From Corbicula japonica (taxonomy: Eukaryota; Mollusca; Bivalvia; Venerida; Cyrenidae): a stretch of 64,000 nucleotides of DNA. The notes beneath the pieces were generated by a model, which had not been told where the DNA came from, searched no databases, and saw nothing but the letters and a program-made list of their open reading frames with translations. Both the position numbers and the translations under genes were made by a program. The DNA lies in the NCBI GenBank assembly GCA_038501625.1, contig JAZAYU010000126.1:1612001-1676000 (forward strand). The letters run 5' to 3'. Below, one piece after another: positions 22,034-34,029 of the stretch (the stretch's first letter is position 1; each line of letters opens with the position of its first letter).

Positions 22034-23521
22034 GTATACATAAATTGTTTTATTTAACTTGTACCGCTATGGCAACAAAAATGTCCATTTTGTAAAAATT
22101 CCTTGGTCCTTCGGGACTAAAGAAAAAAATCAGGTTTAGAGAGGATTCCGGTTTACAGAGGATTTGACCTTTATCATCAAATTTGACTAGTGGTGTACTT
22201 ATAAGTATGTCGCGTTTCTAAGTCTAACCTAAATGCATGCATTGACACCTTTGATAGATTCGTAATCATGATATAAAGAGAAATATAATCCAACATTTTT
22301 TATTTATTTTCTCACAATGATATAAGTTTTCATAATTAAAATACAGCTTCTTAATAAGTATGGAATTAATCCATATTCTCATTCTTTTTGTTCAGTGGGA
22401 GGTTCAGACATAATTAACATTACTGATAAATTATATAAAAAAATTAATTAATTATCTATAATGGAGACCAATTAAGTTTAAAACTACATAATAAAATGTT
22501 ATCTATCCCAGTCATTAATCCTGTTAATTTTCACGCCTTTTGAATAATATGCAAGGTCCTAATCTGAACATGTTGATGTTTGACCATATACAAACCTCTG
22601 ACTAGACAACTAGAGTTCATCACATTCAATGGATATTATCTCAAATCCGGTTTTCAGAGAGGTTTTTAAGAGCAATTTGCAAATAAAATCGATATTTTAA
22701 TGCCGGTTTCCGAAATTCGGAGGTTCCGGTATTTAGCGGTTTTTGTTTCAATAAAATAAGAAGGAAAAAATCGGGACCGTGAAAATTTTGCGGTTTTCGG
22801 AGGAATCCGGAGTATACAGGATCCAGAATGTTAAAATCAAACAAAAAATTGTTAGTGTTATTTTTTTATTCGTGTAAAAAGCAAACTCTTAAGACATTCA
22901 AATAGCTTAATTTATGTTTATTTATTATTATTCTTTTAAAATGCAAGTAGTTAAAATGCTAAGTTTGTATTATTTGATACCCCGACGTAAATGTGTGTGT
23001 CAAATTATAAATTGAAAACTTCTTAATTATGGGGTACACCTACTTGCTTTATCTTTCATCCTTATACAAGAAATCTGATCCTGTGATATATATGTAGTTA
23101 ATACAACACTCTATCAATGCGCAAAAGTTTAAATAAATGTTTATAAAAAAGGTCAATAGTATCAACGTTCATAGCGGACAATATTCAAAGAGAAACCGGA
23201 AATCAGGAAAGTAAAACCGGTGAAACTACACAGGCTTCCATAAATATTAATTGAAAAGTTTGAAGCTCCCCTAACACAATTAGTTGCTAAAAAGAGAAAA
23301 AAACGAAACATGGTCAATTGACCACTAGGTTGTCAATGTGTCTTGCTATTATATTGAAATTTTGTATTATCATGCTTACACATACCTTAGTGTACATGTA
23401 TTTAAAAATGAAAACTAATTAAAAAAAAGTTGTGATCAATGAAATATTTATTATTGTCACAAACACTTTTAAACAGGAATGGCGAAAAGCTTTTGTTCAA
23501 TAAATTTGTAATTACTTACAG
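22034..23521. other. Intron with GGTTTCCG-rich segment, otherwise unremarkable
   Basis: CCGGTTT and TTCGGAGG strings recur at 22135-22160 and 22640-22820 and may be remnants of a small TIR element; the boundaries cannot be defined. Confidence 0.35.
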
Positions 23522-23644
23522 TTTTAGGAATGCCATGTCTTCGGGAATCATTTTGCCAGATCGTAGAAGGTAGTACTTGTGGGAACGATTATACATGCAC
23601 GTGCAAAGATGGGTACGTCAGAAATGGGCATATATGTTTTCATG
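23522..23644 (+). CDS. Exon 8: EGF/EB-like six-cysteine module
   Basis: A 41-codon, phase 1-1 exon between TTACAG and GTAGGT. It encodes VLGMPCLRESFC, TCGNDYTCTCKDGY and IC. The cysteine order matches the other modules. The 1.5-kb upstream intron has no recognisable element apart from a GGTTTCCG-rich stretch near 22640-22820. Confidence 0.78.
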
Positions 23645-24497
23645 GTAGGTATCGGTTTATATTACTTTGAATGAGGTACTCAATGCGTAAAGCAACTTGT
23701 TGCAGTTTTCGTTTCCGTATTGTCAAATCGAAGACGAACAAATGTATAATTCTATACTAAACTGTTTTAGCTAATAAAGAGAAGTACATCCTCCGACTGA
23801 AATAAGTCATCATCGGCTTAATACTTTCCAGAAATATCATCATTCAGGACGGCTATACTATGTGACTTTTTGGATTTCGTTCATACACAAAATCACTCGC
23901 TTCATGTTGGTTTTTGCTAATTCTGTTACTGTTAATTGTCCTTACTGGACCGCTTTCGATCAGATAAAGAGCACGTACTCGTGTTAAAAAGCATTTTCAT
24001 CGACATGTAACATCGATTATCAATCGGCTGCCGTTTTCTCAAATACTCAGAGACATATTTACACTTTCAAACACATTTTTCTTTGAATGAAGCAAGTAAT
24101 TTTGTGTGTGCACGATATCCAAAAAGCCACGTGTTATAGCCAACCTGATCATTACTATCAGGCGATTAAATCATGATTTTACAATCAGCACAAAGATATA
24201 TCACTTATATAATCACTCTGATTTGTTAAATTTTCTCTATGCGTCATTATTTTAGATAAAACATGAAACATACGGCGATTGTACAGCCATTGACAGACCG
24301 TCAAAAACGTGCGTAGATGGTGTTGTTTGTAAGGTCATGTACTGTGATAGGATTTATAGCTGTCAAAACCAATGTCTATTTCTTATCGGGAACTTTCATT
24401 TTATACCAATACCACTATTTTCTAAAAAATATTTTAAAATGTACATTCCGCATTAATGCAAATCGAAAAATGTGTTTATTTAAAACGGCTATTATAG

Positions 24498-24611
24498 TTT
24501 TAGGATCGACATGCAATTCGAACAGTGATTGCCAATTGTCAAACAGCGAGTGTAAAGAAGGGTCTTGTGCCTGTGCAAGCGGATACACGAGCTTTGATTT
24601 TAAGTGCTTGA
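24498..24611 (+). CDS. Exon 9: EGF/EB-like six-cysteine module (last of the block)
   Basis: A 38-codon, phase 1-1 exon between ATTATAG and GTAAGT. It encodes VLGSTCNSNSDCQLS, ECKEGSCACASGY and KC. It is the last of nine consecutive EB-like units; the next exon starts the D8C-like module. Shared 1-1 phase across all nine is the classic signature of expansion by exon duplication or shuffling. Confidence 0.78.
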
Positions 24612-25270
24612 GTAAGTGTAACTTGTTGGCGGTAGCTTTCAGAACTGGCCTTCAATCCAGTTTGTCTACGAATAAATTGTTGTAAATACTATTCGTTAAA
24701 ATAAACAAAAGTTAGATTCAAGCACATTTAAGCGAGCCTAGGTCAGCCTAAATGGACCTTATCTTTCTAGAGTTCAGCCTGTACGGCTTTTGTTCTTTCT
24801 AAACTTAATTATTTATATTTATATATTTGCACAAATGAACACGTTCTGATCGAAAAGGTAGCAGGTTGAGAAATAATCACTACCTCAACAGTGTTTAAAT
24901 ATATATAATTTTCATTACAAATCTTTAGCAGAATTGGTCATAAACCGTCACAGAATAATTCGAACACTGGACCATCTGGAATCAAAAATAATCATTCTGC
25001 GTGTAATAAGAAAACTCGTATTATTATATTTAAAGCTAAAGTATTTTAGCAGTGTATCAAAATATACCAGGTCCGATTTTCTGCATATCTGCTTTATACT
25101 TAATAAAACAAAGTCGCCTCAGTTTGTTTCAGTGTGCGATCCTTATTCAGGAATGGTCTTAAAGGAAGAAAAATTTTGAAAACTTACGCGCTCGATAACT
25201 GCATTGATAATACATTATAAAAAAAGAAAACCTGCTTTCTCATATTAAACCACAGTGTTTCTTTCTGTAG

Positions 25271-25474
25271 GAAATAATTGCGCAATGTATGTTCCTGTAC
25301 TACCGGACCTGTATAGGCGAGCTGTAAATTACAGGTCGTTAACAAATGAACCTGTCATTGACGATGCTTCGCTTGTTGAAAGATGGTATTCTATTGGAAA
25401 ACAGTCTCTGCTCATTAGTGAAACTACTCCAGATCCGGGAAACTGTTCCACATTTTATCCCTTATATCTCAGAG
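25271..25474 (+). CDS. Exon 10: N-terminal half of a D8C-like module
   Basis: A 68-codon, phase 1-1 exon between TCTGTAG and GTATAA. It encodes NNCAMYVPVLPDLYRR, then DDASLVERWYSIG and CSTFYPLYL. This spacing resembles the D8C domain seen in uromodulin-type and VWDE proteins (an aspartate-leucine pair, a W-Y-x-[FI] motif, then C-x-T/S and P). A Penelope-like fragment starts about 90 bp after the donor. Confidence 0.65.
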
Positions 25475-25559
25475 GTATAATAGTATTGCAAATTAATATA
25501 TAATAAATAATTAATAGTTTACCTTTTCAACGATTTGTGTACATCGTATTTGTAAAATT

Positions 25560-26725
25560 TATTGCCTTGATTATATGCCTTGTTGCTGATCTGTTTTATA
25601 CTGTTATGACAGAGACTTATTAATGTTATCTCTTTCTACCGAACATCAAGATATTATTACAGCTTTCAACAACACCTCGATGTACCTTGATGATTCATTA
25701 AATATAGATAATAATCATTTTCCATCACCGGTCAATAAGATTTATCCTAAAAAACTACAGCTTAATAAAGCGAACACTTCAGAAAAGCAAGCACACTTCC
25801 TTAATTTAAATCTGTCCATTGTAAATGGTTACGTAACTACTAAAATATATGATAAAAGTGATGATTTGAATTTTAATATAATACATTTTCCGTTTTTAGA
25901 CGGCAATGTTCCTTGTGAAACATCTTACGGGGATTATATCTCACAGCTTGTTCGCTTTTCAAGAGCTTGCAACGATGTGAATGATTTCAATGAACGTAAT
26001 CTTTTCATTACAGAAAATCTTTTTAAACAAGGTTATCGGTATCACAAATTAAGGAAAACCTTTTACAAGTTTTATCGCTGATATCCAGATCTAATTCATA
26101 AATACAGGTGCAGTTTAAAATCACTATTGCAGCAAGGTATTTCCCAGCCAGTTTTTTTATTTAGATTTAATTAATAAACTTAGGAAGATAAAGGGAAATG
26201 TTAATTTCTCCCGGTTATTCGTATAAACCATCTGTAAATTAAAAAAGAAAGGTTACCAACATGATATTTTACAGCGCTCTGCAGGCCTGGTGATTGACCC
26301 ATCTACAGTTGACCATTATGCTTTCATCTTTGGTTGCACGACGGTGGCAGGGGTTTAAAAGTTTATAAAGGTTTATGGGGAAATATTTTCTTTAAAGAAC
26401 CTAGAAGCTCTATTTGTTTCTTTTATCCCTGTCATCGTGTTCTTGCTGATTTTACTCCAGATGCTCTGGTCTCGGTAAGATCATTGAGTACCCGCCCTTT
26501 GCAATCCTCATGGCTTCTTATGTTTTATATGTTTCAGCATTTAAAGACGATATGTCAGACACATTATTCAAGTCTCAGCTTCATGGTCATAAGCATTGTA
26601 AGGTTATCGAGTACCAAAATTTTAATTGACGATTTTATAAGCTTCCATATGTTTTATATATGTGTTGTTGTTTTTTCAACATTTTGGAGTTGATGGGTTG
26701 CAGCTTTTTAATCAAGACAATTTGA
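25560..26725 (+). mobile_element. Penelope-like retroelement fragment E with RT remnant
   Basis: Forward copy starting in the RT at CTTGTTGCTGATCTGTTT (equivalent of LVADLF), with frame shift, then SLSTEHQDIITAFNN, LNIDNNHFPSPVN, FLNLNLSIVNGY, YISQLVRFSRACN and YHKLRKTFYKFYR. TGA replaces an Arg codon at 26080. The catalytic YLDD is changed to MYLDDSLNID, which keeps YLDD. The 3' UTR runs to 26725 with a block of about 90 bp inserted near 26540. It lies 90 bp after exon 10. Confidence 0.82.
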
Positions 26726-26793
26726 CCGATGTCTTACAGTGATGATAACGTTATCGGATTAGGGTTATCCGATTAACCTTTTCTTTTTTGTTT

Positions 26794-26808
26794 GGGGGGG
26801 GGGGGGGG
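26794..26808 (+). repeat. G homopolymer (15 G)
   Basis: Uninterrupted G run directly before a tRNA-like segment; its length may be uncertain in the assembly. Confidence 0.9.
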
Positions 26809-26875
26809 TCTCGTCTAGCTCAGTAGGTAGCGTTGTCGAATTAAATGACGGAACGGGTTCACTCTCCAGTAAAAC
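26809..26875 (+). other. Degenerate tRNA-like segment
   Basis: CTCGTCTAGCTCAGTAGG (A-box-like) and GGGTTCACTCTCC (B-box-like) 35 bases apart. No pairable acceptor stem. A likely SINE head. Confidence 0.5.
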
Positions 26876-26944
26876 AGGGTTATTCTTTCCAAAAATTAAG
26901 AAACACGTTTCGCTAGGTTTATCGCCGTACCCAGGATTCATTCA

Positions 26945-27300
26945 AAATATAAGTTCAATTTAAAATCACTATTTCTAACAAGGTTATTTACAACTTATTT
27001 TTATGGAAAATTTATTTATAAAATTAAGGAAAAAGTCAATATATTAAATATCACTACCTTAAAACCCATCTGTGAATTCAAGAAATGTAATCAACGTGAT
27101 ATTTTGCACCGCTCACATGCCGGGTGATAAACCCATCTACAGTTGATCGTTATGCTTACCTCTTCGTTTTTCAGCGACGATGGCAGGGGTTTATGAGTTT
27201 ATAAATGGACATATTAAGAGTACATAAAAGCTAGATTATGTTTTGTCATAGTGTTCTTGCTAATTTGACTCCCTCGCCACTCACTCGTGTTTCGTGTAGG
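26945..27300 (+). mobile_element. Penelope-like retroelement fragment F (old)
   Basis: Diverged match to the RT C-terminus and UTR: TTCAATTTAAAATCACTAT, ACCCATCTACAGTTGATC, CGATGGCAGGGGTTTATG and GTGTTCTTGCTAATTTGAC. Confidence 0.75.
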
Positions 27301-27606
27301 GTTTACATCAATTTGAAGGTTTTATGTTCGCCAACTTTCTGTTATGTTAAAACTTATTATTGTGTATTATCTTCTAGAATTAGTCCTTTAAGTATTCTCT
27401 AGCACTAAGTTTTCAGCCCCAACTAACTTTGTTATTAGTGAATCAGCTTGTAAATATTGGGAGAAATCGGTAAAAGGTAAATAATTCATTATACAAACTT
27501 TCAATATATTAACTTGAGTCGCTTTACATGCAATGGTACTCATGCTCTCTTATGCAGTTCCATTGATACCCTTGAACAGTTTGAATTAAAACAAGCCTTC
27601 AATTTT

Positions 27607-27850
27607 TCGTATTTGTCCTGTTCGATGGCGTGTTTTGTCGTATTTGTCCTGTTCGGTGGCGTGTTTTGTCGTATTTGTCCTGTTCGGTGGCGTGTTTTGT
27701 CGTATTTGTCCTGTTCGGTGGCGTGCTTTGTCGTATTTTTCCTGTTCGATGGCGTGTTTTATCTTATTTGTTCTGTTCGGTGGCGTGTTTTGTCGTATTT
27801 TGTCCTGTTCGGTGGCGTGTTTTGTCGTATTTGTCGTGTGCGGTAGCTTT
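27607..27850 (+). repeat. 31-bp minisatellite, about 8 copies
   Basis: Unit TCGTATTTGTCCTGTTCGGT plus GGCGTGTTTTG, period 31, with few changes (FLFGGVFCR-like repeated peptides in open frames are an artefact of this). It runs directly into Penelope-like fragment G. Confidence 0.95.
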
Positions 27851-27960
27851 CATAGTCCGCATTTTCATATTTTATCTCTGTACCTTTTCGCTGTATTGAG
27901 AGGCTGCATCTCCCGGATGCGGCCATTTCTGTTATGCATATTTCAACTGTTTATGCCTTT
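27851..27960 (+). mobile_element. Penelope-like retroelement fragment G (extreme 3' end)
   Basis: CTGTATTGAGAGGCTGCAT, GATGCGGCCATTTCTG and TTATGCATATTTCAAC match the last 80 bases of the family. Confidence 0.7.
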
Positions 27961-28369
27961 CAAGGTAGGCATTTAGTTATCGCACTGTCCATCTGTACGT
28001 CAGTCTGTCCAGGAAAGAAAGAGAAACATAGTGTATACGTCGCCTTAAGTTTTTTTTAAACCTTAAGGTATTAATAAAGGCGAATGATTATTCGAAATTA
28101 GGTCATAAGTACAGTTAGACCGGCATTCCATAAATCCTTGAACGGGCTCGAGTGCATGTCCATGTCCGCATCCGCTAACTTTATTTCTGTGAAGAGCTAT
28201 TCTAAACATTATTTGCGTTTATAAACGCTTGAAAGCTAAGTCCGGCATTTCATAGTTCAGTGAACCTGTCCGCGTGTGTGTATGTGTCCGAATCCCCTAG
28301 TTTCTTAATCTAAAAAATCAATCATATTAGCTCATTCATAATATAAAATATAATTATGACAAATTTCAG

Positions 28370-28552
28370 AAAACTTCTCAGCTAGCCAGCTTGCAATGAT
28401 GGAAACAAGTGAAGTATCGTTAAGTCTTGAGATAACAACACTGAGTGTTTACAACCAGTCAGAAGTTGTAAATATAAAAGTAAGAAAATGTGGCACAGAA
28501 ACTCAAATTTACGTTCAACCACCAAAGACCCGCTTTGCAGGATTTTGCACGA
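28370..28552 (+). CDS. Exon 11: C-terminal half of the D8C-like module
   Basis: A 61-codon exon, phase 1-1, between TTTCAG and GTAAGA. Its end, VNIKVRKCGTETQIYV followed by FAGFC, matches the closing part of D8C domains (I-x-V-x-x-C-G, then an aromatic strand and final C). Joining to exon 10 recreates a GAA codon. Between the two halves lie 2.9 kb of intron with three Penelope-like fragments, a G-tract, a tRNA-like element and a 31-bp minisatellite. Confidence 0.65.
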
Positions 28553-28904
28553 GTAAGATATTTTGTTTATCATGATATTTAGAGTTCGATGATAGAAATT
28601 ATTCTTATATTCTTTAAATCTTTAAATTATATCAACTCAAAAATAATAAGTTGTTGAAATTAGCTTCTCTTAAAAACTATAAAAATGATGTCAAATATTG
28701 TTCTGATTTTGTTTAAGAAGAAAAAAATGTTTAATACCCAAATTTTGATGGGTCACTTTTGTTGTCTCTATTATTTATTGTTAATCTTAATATTTATAGC
28801 AGTTTTTATGTCCCCGCAATGACCTGTCCTTCAGTGAGTGTGTGTGTGTATGAATAATCGAAAATTGCAAAACCGTGCCCCACCGGCTCTGTAACTTTCT
28901 TTTT

Positions 28905-29375
28905 TCCCCTGTCATCGTGTTCTTGCTGATTTTACTCCAGGTGCTCTGGTCTCGGAAGATCATTGAGTACCCGCCCTTTGGCTTTGCAATTCTATTTGCT
29001 TCTTATGTTATGTTTTATATGTTTGTGTACTTTTGCATGCAACATTGTTAAGCCGATGGGTGGGTTGGAATTATTTCACCAAGACAACTTGTACTTGTTT
29101 TGTGATACGAGAACCTGTTCGGGCAAGTGTGAGGTTGGTGCACCCTAGAACCTGGTTTAAACCCCCAGTGTCAATTTGTTTGGCCACTGACCGTTCCAAG
29201 GCGCTATCCCCAAAGGTTTTCTTCTTCGTTAATTGTTTGTGGCGTCCTATTTGAATTGACATACTTATATAAAAATGCTCTCTCTCTTCCTCTCTTCTTT
29301 TTCACTGCGTGGGGAGGCTGTGTTTTTTTAGTGTGGCGATTCCTGATATGCACTTATTGCTTTTTTAATAATTTC
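28905..29375 (+). mobile_element. Penelope-like retroelement fragment H (3' UTR)
   Basis: CATCGTGTTCTTGCTGATTT through GAGTACCCGCCCTTTGGC, the conserved block CCACTGACCGTTCCAAGGCG and terminal CTGATATGCACTTATTGC. Confidence 0.88.
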
Positions 29376-30383
29376 TTATTGGATTTTTAAACAAATTGGT
29401 AAAATGTTGACCATATTAAGACGGTGTGTCGCGTACAATACCCATGCATGTAGGTCCAAGGACATGGTAATTTTAACTAAAAATAGAATTGTCTTGTCCA
29501 GAGGAAATAAAAGCTTTGCAAAGTATTTATTTATGATTAAAAAATTTTCATCGCATTATCACCAACTTCTTCACAGAGATTTCCGTTATGGGCAGACAAT
29601 AGTGCCGCAAAGAAAAAAAACTAGATCTTTAAGTTCATGCATACATTTTTGTAATCCTATAATTACTCGCACATCACTATCTTTGAATTTAATGTACTGG
29701 AGTATAAGTTATAAAAAATGAACGGTACCTTTTAAATGTATGCACACATTTTTTCCTGTTTTCCATTAACGATAGAAAGTCACCATTGCTGCTGTATCGT
29801 TGGAAATCTTGTAACCACACACTGGTACACAGTTTGCGACCAATTTTATTTTTGTGTTTTGATTTTAGAGGTACTGCAAACGATGTGCGGTGAACAATAT
29901 AACTTCATTTTTTATCCTTTTGAGACTAAGCTAAGAACGTATGCAAGAAAAAAATCAGTTGACAGCCTTAAGAAAAAAGAATGTAGACGGATGCAGTATG
30001 CACCTGCAATGTTTTAAGATAGACCTACGAATTATCGTATTCCCGAAATATGTAAATAATTTTTAAAAATTTGTCCAAATGTTGTACATTAAGGTAACTT
30101 GTGTTTTGATGCAAATTGGATGATATACCCTAGACCGGTTTGAAATTTACTCCAGTCGGTTTCATGCAAGGTATTGCACAATCAACTGTATACAATTTGT
30201 ACTCTTAAGCTCTTTGGTAAGAACATTACTATAGATTTTCTGTTACAGTATATATTTACTTGTAATTACAGTTTGCCTCCGATTCAATCTTTTATATGTA
30301 ACTAATTTCTAATGTTTTACTTTCCAATCTTACAGATGCATTGTTTGCATCGAATACTTGAATTTTTTGTTTGTTTTACGTAG
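29376..30383. other. Intron sequence without recognisable element
   Basis: Nothing supported; short ORFs without domains. Confidence 0.5.
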
Positions 30384-30603
30384 GTAACATTCGATTACAA
30401 AGCCTAAAACGATCCAGTGGACTTCATGCGTTAGTCGTTCCAGATCTTCTCTTTGAACCTGTACGCATTGGCAACCGTATAAAAAATAAACCATTCTTAG
30501 TCTTTTCGTGCTTGCCATCGGAATTATCAGGGACATCAATGTCCCGTTACCCTCACGACAGTTTCCAAAACGATGAAGACATTTATTTCTACATCGTTCA
30601 CTG
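30384..30603 (+). CDS. Exon 12: VWDE-type Ig-like region, part 1
   Basis: A 220-bp exon between TACGTAG and GTTAGT, entering in phase 1 and leaving in phase 2. It encodes a beta-rich stretch with FLVFSCLPSE and IYFYIVHW; the W codon is split across the next intron. The pattern C then Y-x-V-x-W resembles the Ig-like segment after D8C in VWDE proteins. It is similar in outline to exons 21-22, so the unit probably occurs twice in this gene. Confidence 0.68.
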
Positions 30604-30816
30604 GTTAGTTTTGCATTTGTTATATTCATTAACAAACAACAAAGACATTTTTTCTACAGTGTTCAATAGTTTGGTGTACATTATTTTGTTATATACACAA
30701 ACAAACATTTTTGACAGGAAATAAATTTAAATCTAAATGATATTTAAACGTATTGAACATGTTTGGCAATCAATTAATATTAAGATATACTATGTTGTTG
30801 TCTGTTTTCATATAAG

Positions 30817-30934
30817 GCATATTGACGGAATACATTTTCGATCGTTTGGTCCAGTAAGAAGGAGGACTTTGGTAAATGATACATCCATTTTCGAGAAAGA
30901 CATCATTAGTGCTGGATATAAACTAGGATTTCAG
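30817..30934 (+). CDS. Exon 13: VWDE-type Ig-like region, part 2
   Basis: A 118-bp exon between CATATAAG and GTAATG. After completing the split Trp codon it reads HIDGIHFRSFGP and ends SAGYKLGFQ in phase 0. W-x-[IL]-D-G is also found at the window's right end (exon 22). It continues the strand pattern of an Ig-like fold. Confidence 0.68.
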
Positions 30935-32167
30935 GTAATGCACAGGTTTATGTTAACATGTCACTTCTGTTCCTTTTCACCAACATGACATAAAACAGTT
31001 GTACTTTAAATTGTATGTGCGCTATGCTGTTAAACATGTTTCAAGCAAACATTTTTTCTCAAATTGTTGATTTTATAAATGCTTGTGGAACAACTGTAAA
31101 TGAGCTTTTTTAAATATGTTTACATTATATAACGATAGTTTTTTTCTATCGTTGTTTTGTGTGTATGTTTATATGTGTTTTCTAGTACATAGTAAACACG
31201 TGGAAGTTTATTTTTAAGAGCAATTTTCAAGTTACTTTCTGTCCTTCAATATAGTTATAATAATACAACAATGTTTTCTAATAATTAAAATTGTATTAGA
31301 AACTTGTTTGGGTGGTTTTAGTCTGATATCCAATTTCAGATTCCTTAAAAAATGGGTTGTCTTCTTAAATCCGTTTATATGATGAACAATTACGCGTTTT
31401 CAATTATTATGCAGAGGCAAATTGAAAAAATATTGCTGTCTTATGCACAAGAGAGGAGTCTTTCTAGAGGTTGTTTATGTTTACCGAAACTAATTTATTA
31501 CAGACAGTTTCTAACGAGGTTGAACCGAGCATTTTGGAAAAAAAGCTTAATATTAACAATAAGATATTCAAAAATGAATATGAAAGTAAATATTATCATA
31601 TTTCAACATTTCCTTTAACTTCTTAAAAGATGTATGTTCTTTTACTGTCACTGGTAAAGATGATGTAATATTAAGTTCTTATCCAATAATCTTTATAATA
31701 ATCATAATCATATTAAATAGTATGTACTGCAAACAATCGTGCTTTGTGTTAAATTAACAATTAAATGTATAAGTTTAATTATTTACCAACTGAGGAGAGA
31801 AACAAAATCGATGGGGAAAACGTTGTATCAATATTAAAAAAATGTTTTTAAATAAACATAATCATCATGTTTTAATCAAAAGGCTGCTGCACCTTTTTCA
31901 AACAAACGATTGTGAAAAAAATCATATTCGCAAATAAATTAAATAAAATCATAAGTTGACATAGATACATGTATTTAAATATCTAAATAAACGGTAAATA
32001 AATTGTCTTTACAAGATAATATTTTAAAAAGCTTTAATGAAAACGATTCAAGGAAAAGATACAGATATAATTTGGTTACGTAGTAACGAGAACAAAACTC
32101 AGTTAAAATAATCAGCAGCTTACACTTCACTTTAAAATAAACCTTAATATTTATTAACCCGAAGTTT
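30935..32167. other. Intron; one small hairpin, otherwise nothing seen
   Basis: AACGATAG(T)7CTATCGTT at about 31130-31152 forms a perfect 8-bp stem. No gene or transposon recognised. Confidence 0.5.
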
Positions 32168-32425
32168 TGATTGGGGCAAGTGTGAGGTTGGTGCACCCTA
32201 GAACCTGGTTTAAACCCCCAGTGGCAATTTGATTTGCCACTGACCGTTCCAAGGCGGTAACCCCTCGGGTTCTCATTTTTGTTTTTTGTTAGTGGCGTCC
32301 TTTTTGAAACTGATTATTTTATTAACCATGCTCTCTCCCCCTCTCTTCTTCTTGACTGTGTGGGGAGGCTGTTGTTTTCTGAATGTGGCAATTCCTGATA
32401 TGCATATTTCACCTTTTTATTGTCA
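32168..32425 (+). mobile_element. Penelope-like retroelement fragment I (3' end)
   Basis: Starts within GGGGCAAGTGTGAGGTTG and runs to the terminal GATATGCATATTTCACC; one of the least diverged copies, with an intact CCTCGGGTTCTC block. Confidence 0.9.
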
Positions 32426-32674
32426 GCAGAACGTGGAGTGATCCACTAATCCCCTTATTGACTAACTTATATTTACTGTAATAGGTAAACAATGATGGTC
32501 AATGTGCTAGGTTAACCCTCCTATTTTCAATTCAGAAGAGGTATTGTCGTATACGGAAGAAGCTATTGTTATAAATGGAAGAGTTCCTTGTTTGTTTGTT
32601 TGTTTGTTGTTGTTTTTTTTTTGGAAGAGGCTTTTATTAAAAGACTCCTCAGGGTGTTCCCAAACTGTTATGTT

Positions 32675-33300
32675 TCATGAAAGATTCGTAGAAATCTTCA
32701 TGATTTTATTGCATTTTTGTCAGTGTCTACAAAAATGTATTAAAATGACATTACAAAAACAGAAAAAAAGAATAATTGAATTCGAACACGCAACTTGTAT
32801 ACTATATTACTTCAAAGCAGATGCGTTACTGCCATGGCCGTGAAACATTTTGTGAAAATGCAGTACATCTCAATCATAAACAATATGGTGGTTATGACTG
32901 GCTTCCCTATTTTGTGGAATATTCCAAAAATCTATAAAATTTAATAGAAAAGTATAGTCCGATTTTACGCATTGAGCCGTGAATGTACATTTGTATTTAT
33001 AGATTTTTGGAATATTCCACAAAATAGGGATGTTAGATATTTTCTTATCATGGCTCATTATGTTGAAATTGTGCAGACCTGTAACAAAAGATTTCATGGC
33101 CGTGGCAGTAACGCTTCTGATTTCTGGTATCATGACATAAGTGTTGTGTGTTCGAATCCCAGGAAGAGGTTTCACTTTTTCTGTTTATTGTCATTTTTTC
33201 CAATACATTCATGTAGAAACCGACAAAAATGACATTAAACCATGCAAATTTCAAGTAATCTTTCATCAAGCGGGTTGTCGCGATCGATGCTTACTCAAAA
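32675..33300. repeat. Long palindrome of about 290-bp arms with tRNA-like heads
   Basis: The left arm (to about 32945) and right arm (from about 32985) are imperfect reverse complements: CTATTTTGTGGAATATTCC pairs with GGAATATTCCACAAAATAG, and TTACTGCCATGGCCGTGAAA with TTTCATGGCCGTGGCAGTAA. Each arm carries the tRNA-like segment found at 2222-2290. The right arm continues into the inverted copy of the 1480-2440 element. Confidence 0.82.
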
Positions 33301-33800
33301 CACAGTTTTTGGGCGATGAATAAAGAAAGAGAATGTAACAACAAGAGTTTACAGAACGCCATGTTTCACAATTGTCAACGTTCCTTTGGTAAAGAGGTGT
33401 ATGGGTTCAGGGCAAGCTGCTCAACAAAAATATATCGTTAAAAATTGAAGGTACATGAACAAAATTAAAAGGTGGGTGCAAAATATAAAGATAGAACGGC
33501 TCAATACTATTAAAAATAATATCATATGAACTAAATTAAAATTATAAGAAGGAAATGAAAGACAAAATAAAAAGTTTCTTTTATGGGATTCGAACATGCA
33601 ATGTTTTGCATCATAGCCCGAGATATTATCCACTGAGCTATTGCGTTGTGACTAAATATCTGCTGCTTTTAACAGGTTTTAATGTCATATAAGTAAAGTA
33701 ATGTAAAGGTAACTCTGTAAAATGACGCACTTTATCTATTTAGTATTATAACAGTGGACTTGTCCGAAAGGTCACAGCTCACGGGTCAAAATTGAACTAT
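32950..33800 (-). mobile_element. Dispersed repeat with two tRNA-like ends, copy 2 (inverted)
   Basis: Reverse-complement copy of 1480-2440: GGACTTGTCCGAAAGGTCAC at the right edge, GATTCGAACATGCAATGTTT (tRNA-like, minus) at 33589, and GTGTTCGAATCCCAGGAAG (tRNA-like, plus) near 33150. The 33-bp unit is present once only. It is fused at its left end to a second half copy forming the palindrome. Confidence 0.75.
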
Positions 33801-34029
33801 ACATTCACGGTTTAATGCGTTGACTGGGAGTATATTTGCTTTCGATCTCCCTCCGATCAATGGTTAACCACAAAGAGTATCGTTGACATCACAACCTGTG
33901 GATCGTCTACAATTTTGGAAAAACTGAAATATGCGTATCAGGAATAGCCAAATTCAGAAAACACATTCTCCCTAGGCATCAAAAGAGAAGAGAGGGAAAG
34001 AGAGAATGTGATTATAACAATATAAACTT

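Noticed and set aside
22640..22820. TIR element made of GGTTTCCG-type motifs
   Set aside because: The motifs recur but no pair of inverted ends or flanking duplication could be found.
27607..27850. Repeat-peptide ORFs across the minisatellite (VFCRICPVRWR-like)
   Set aside because: All three forward frames stay open because a 31-bp unit without stops cycles through frames; no gene signal.
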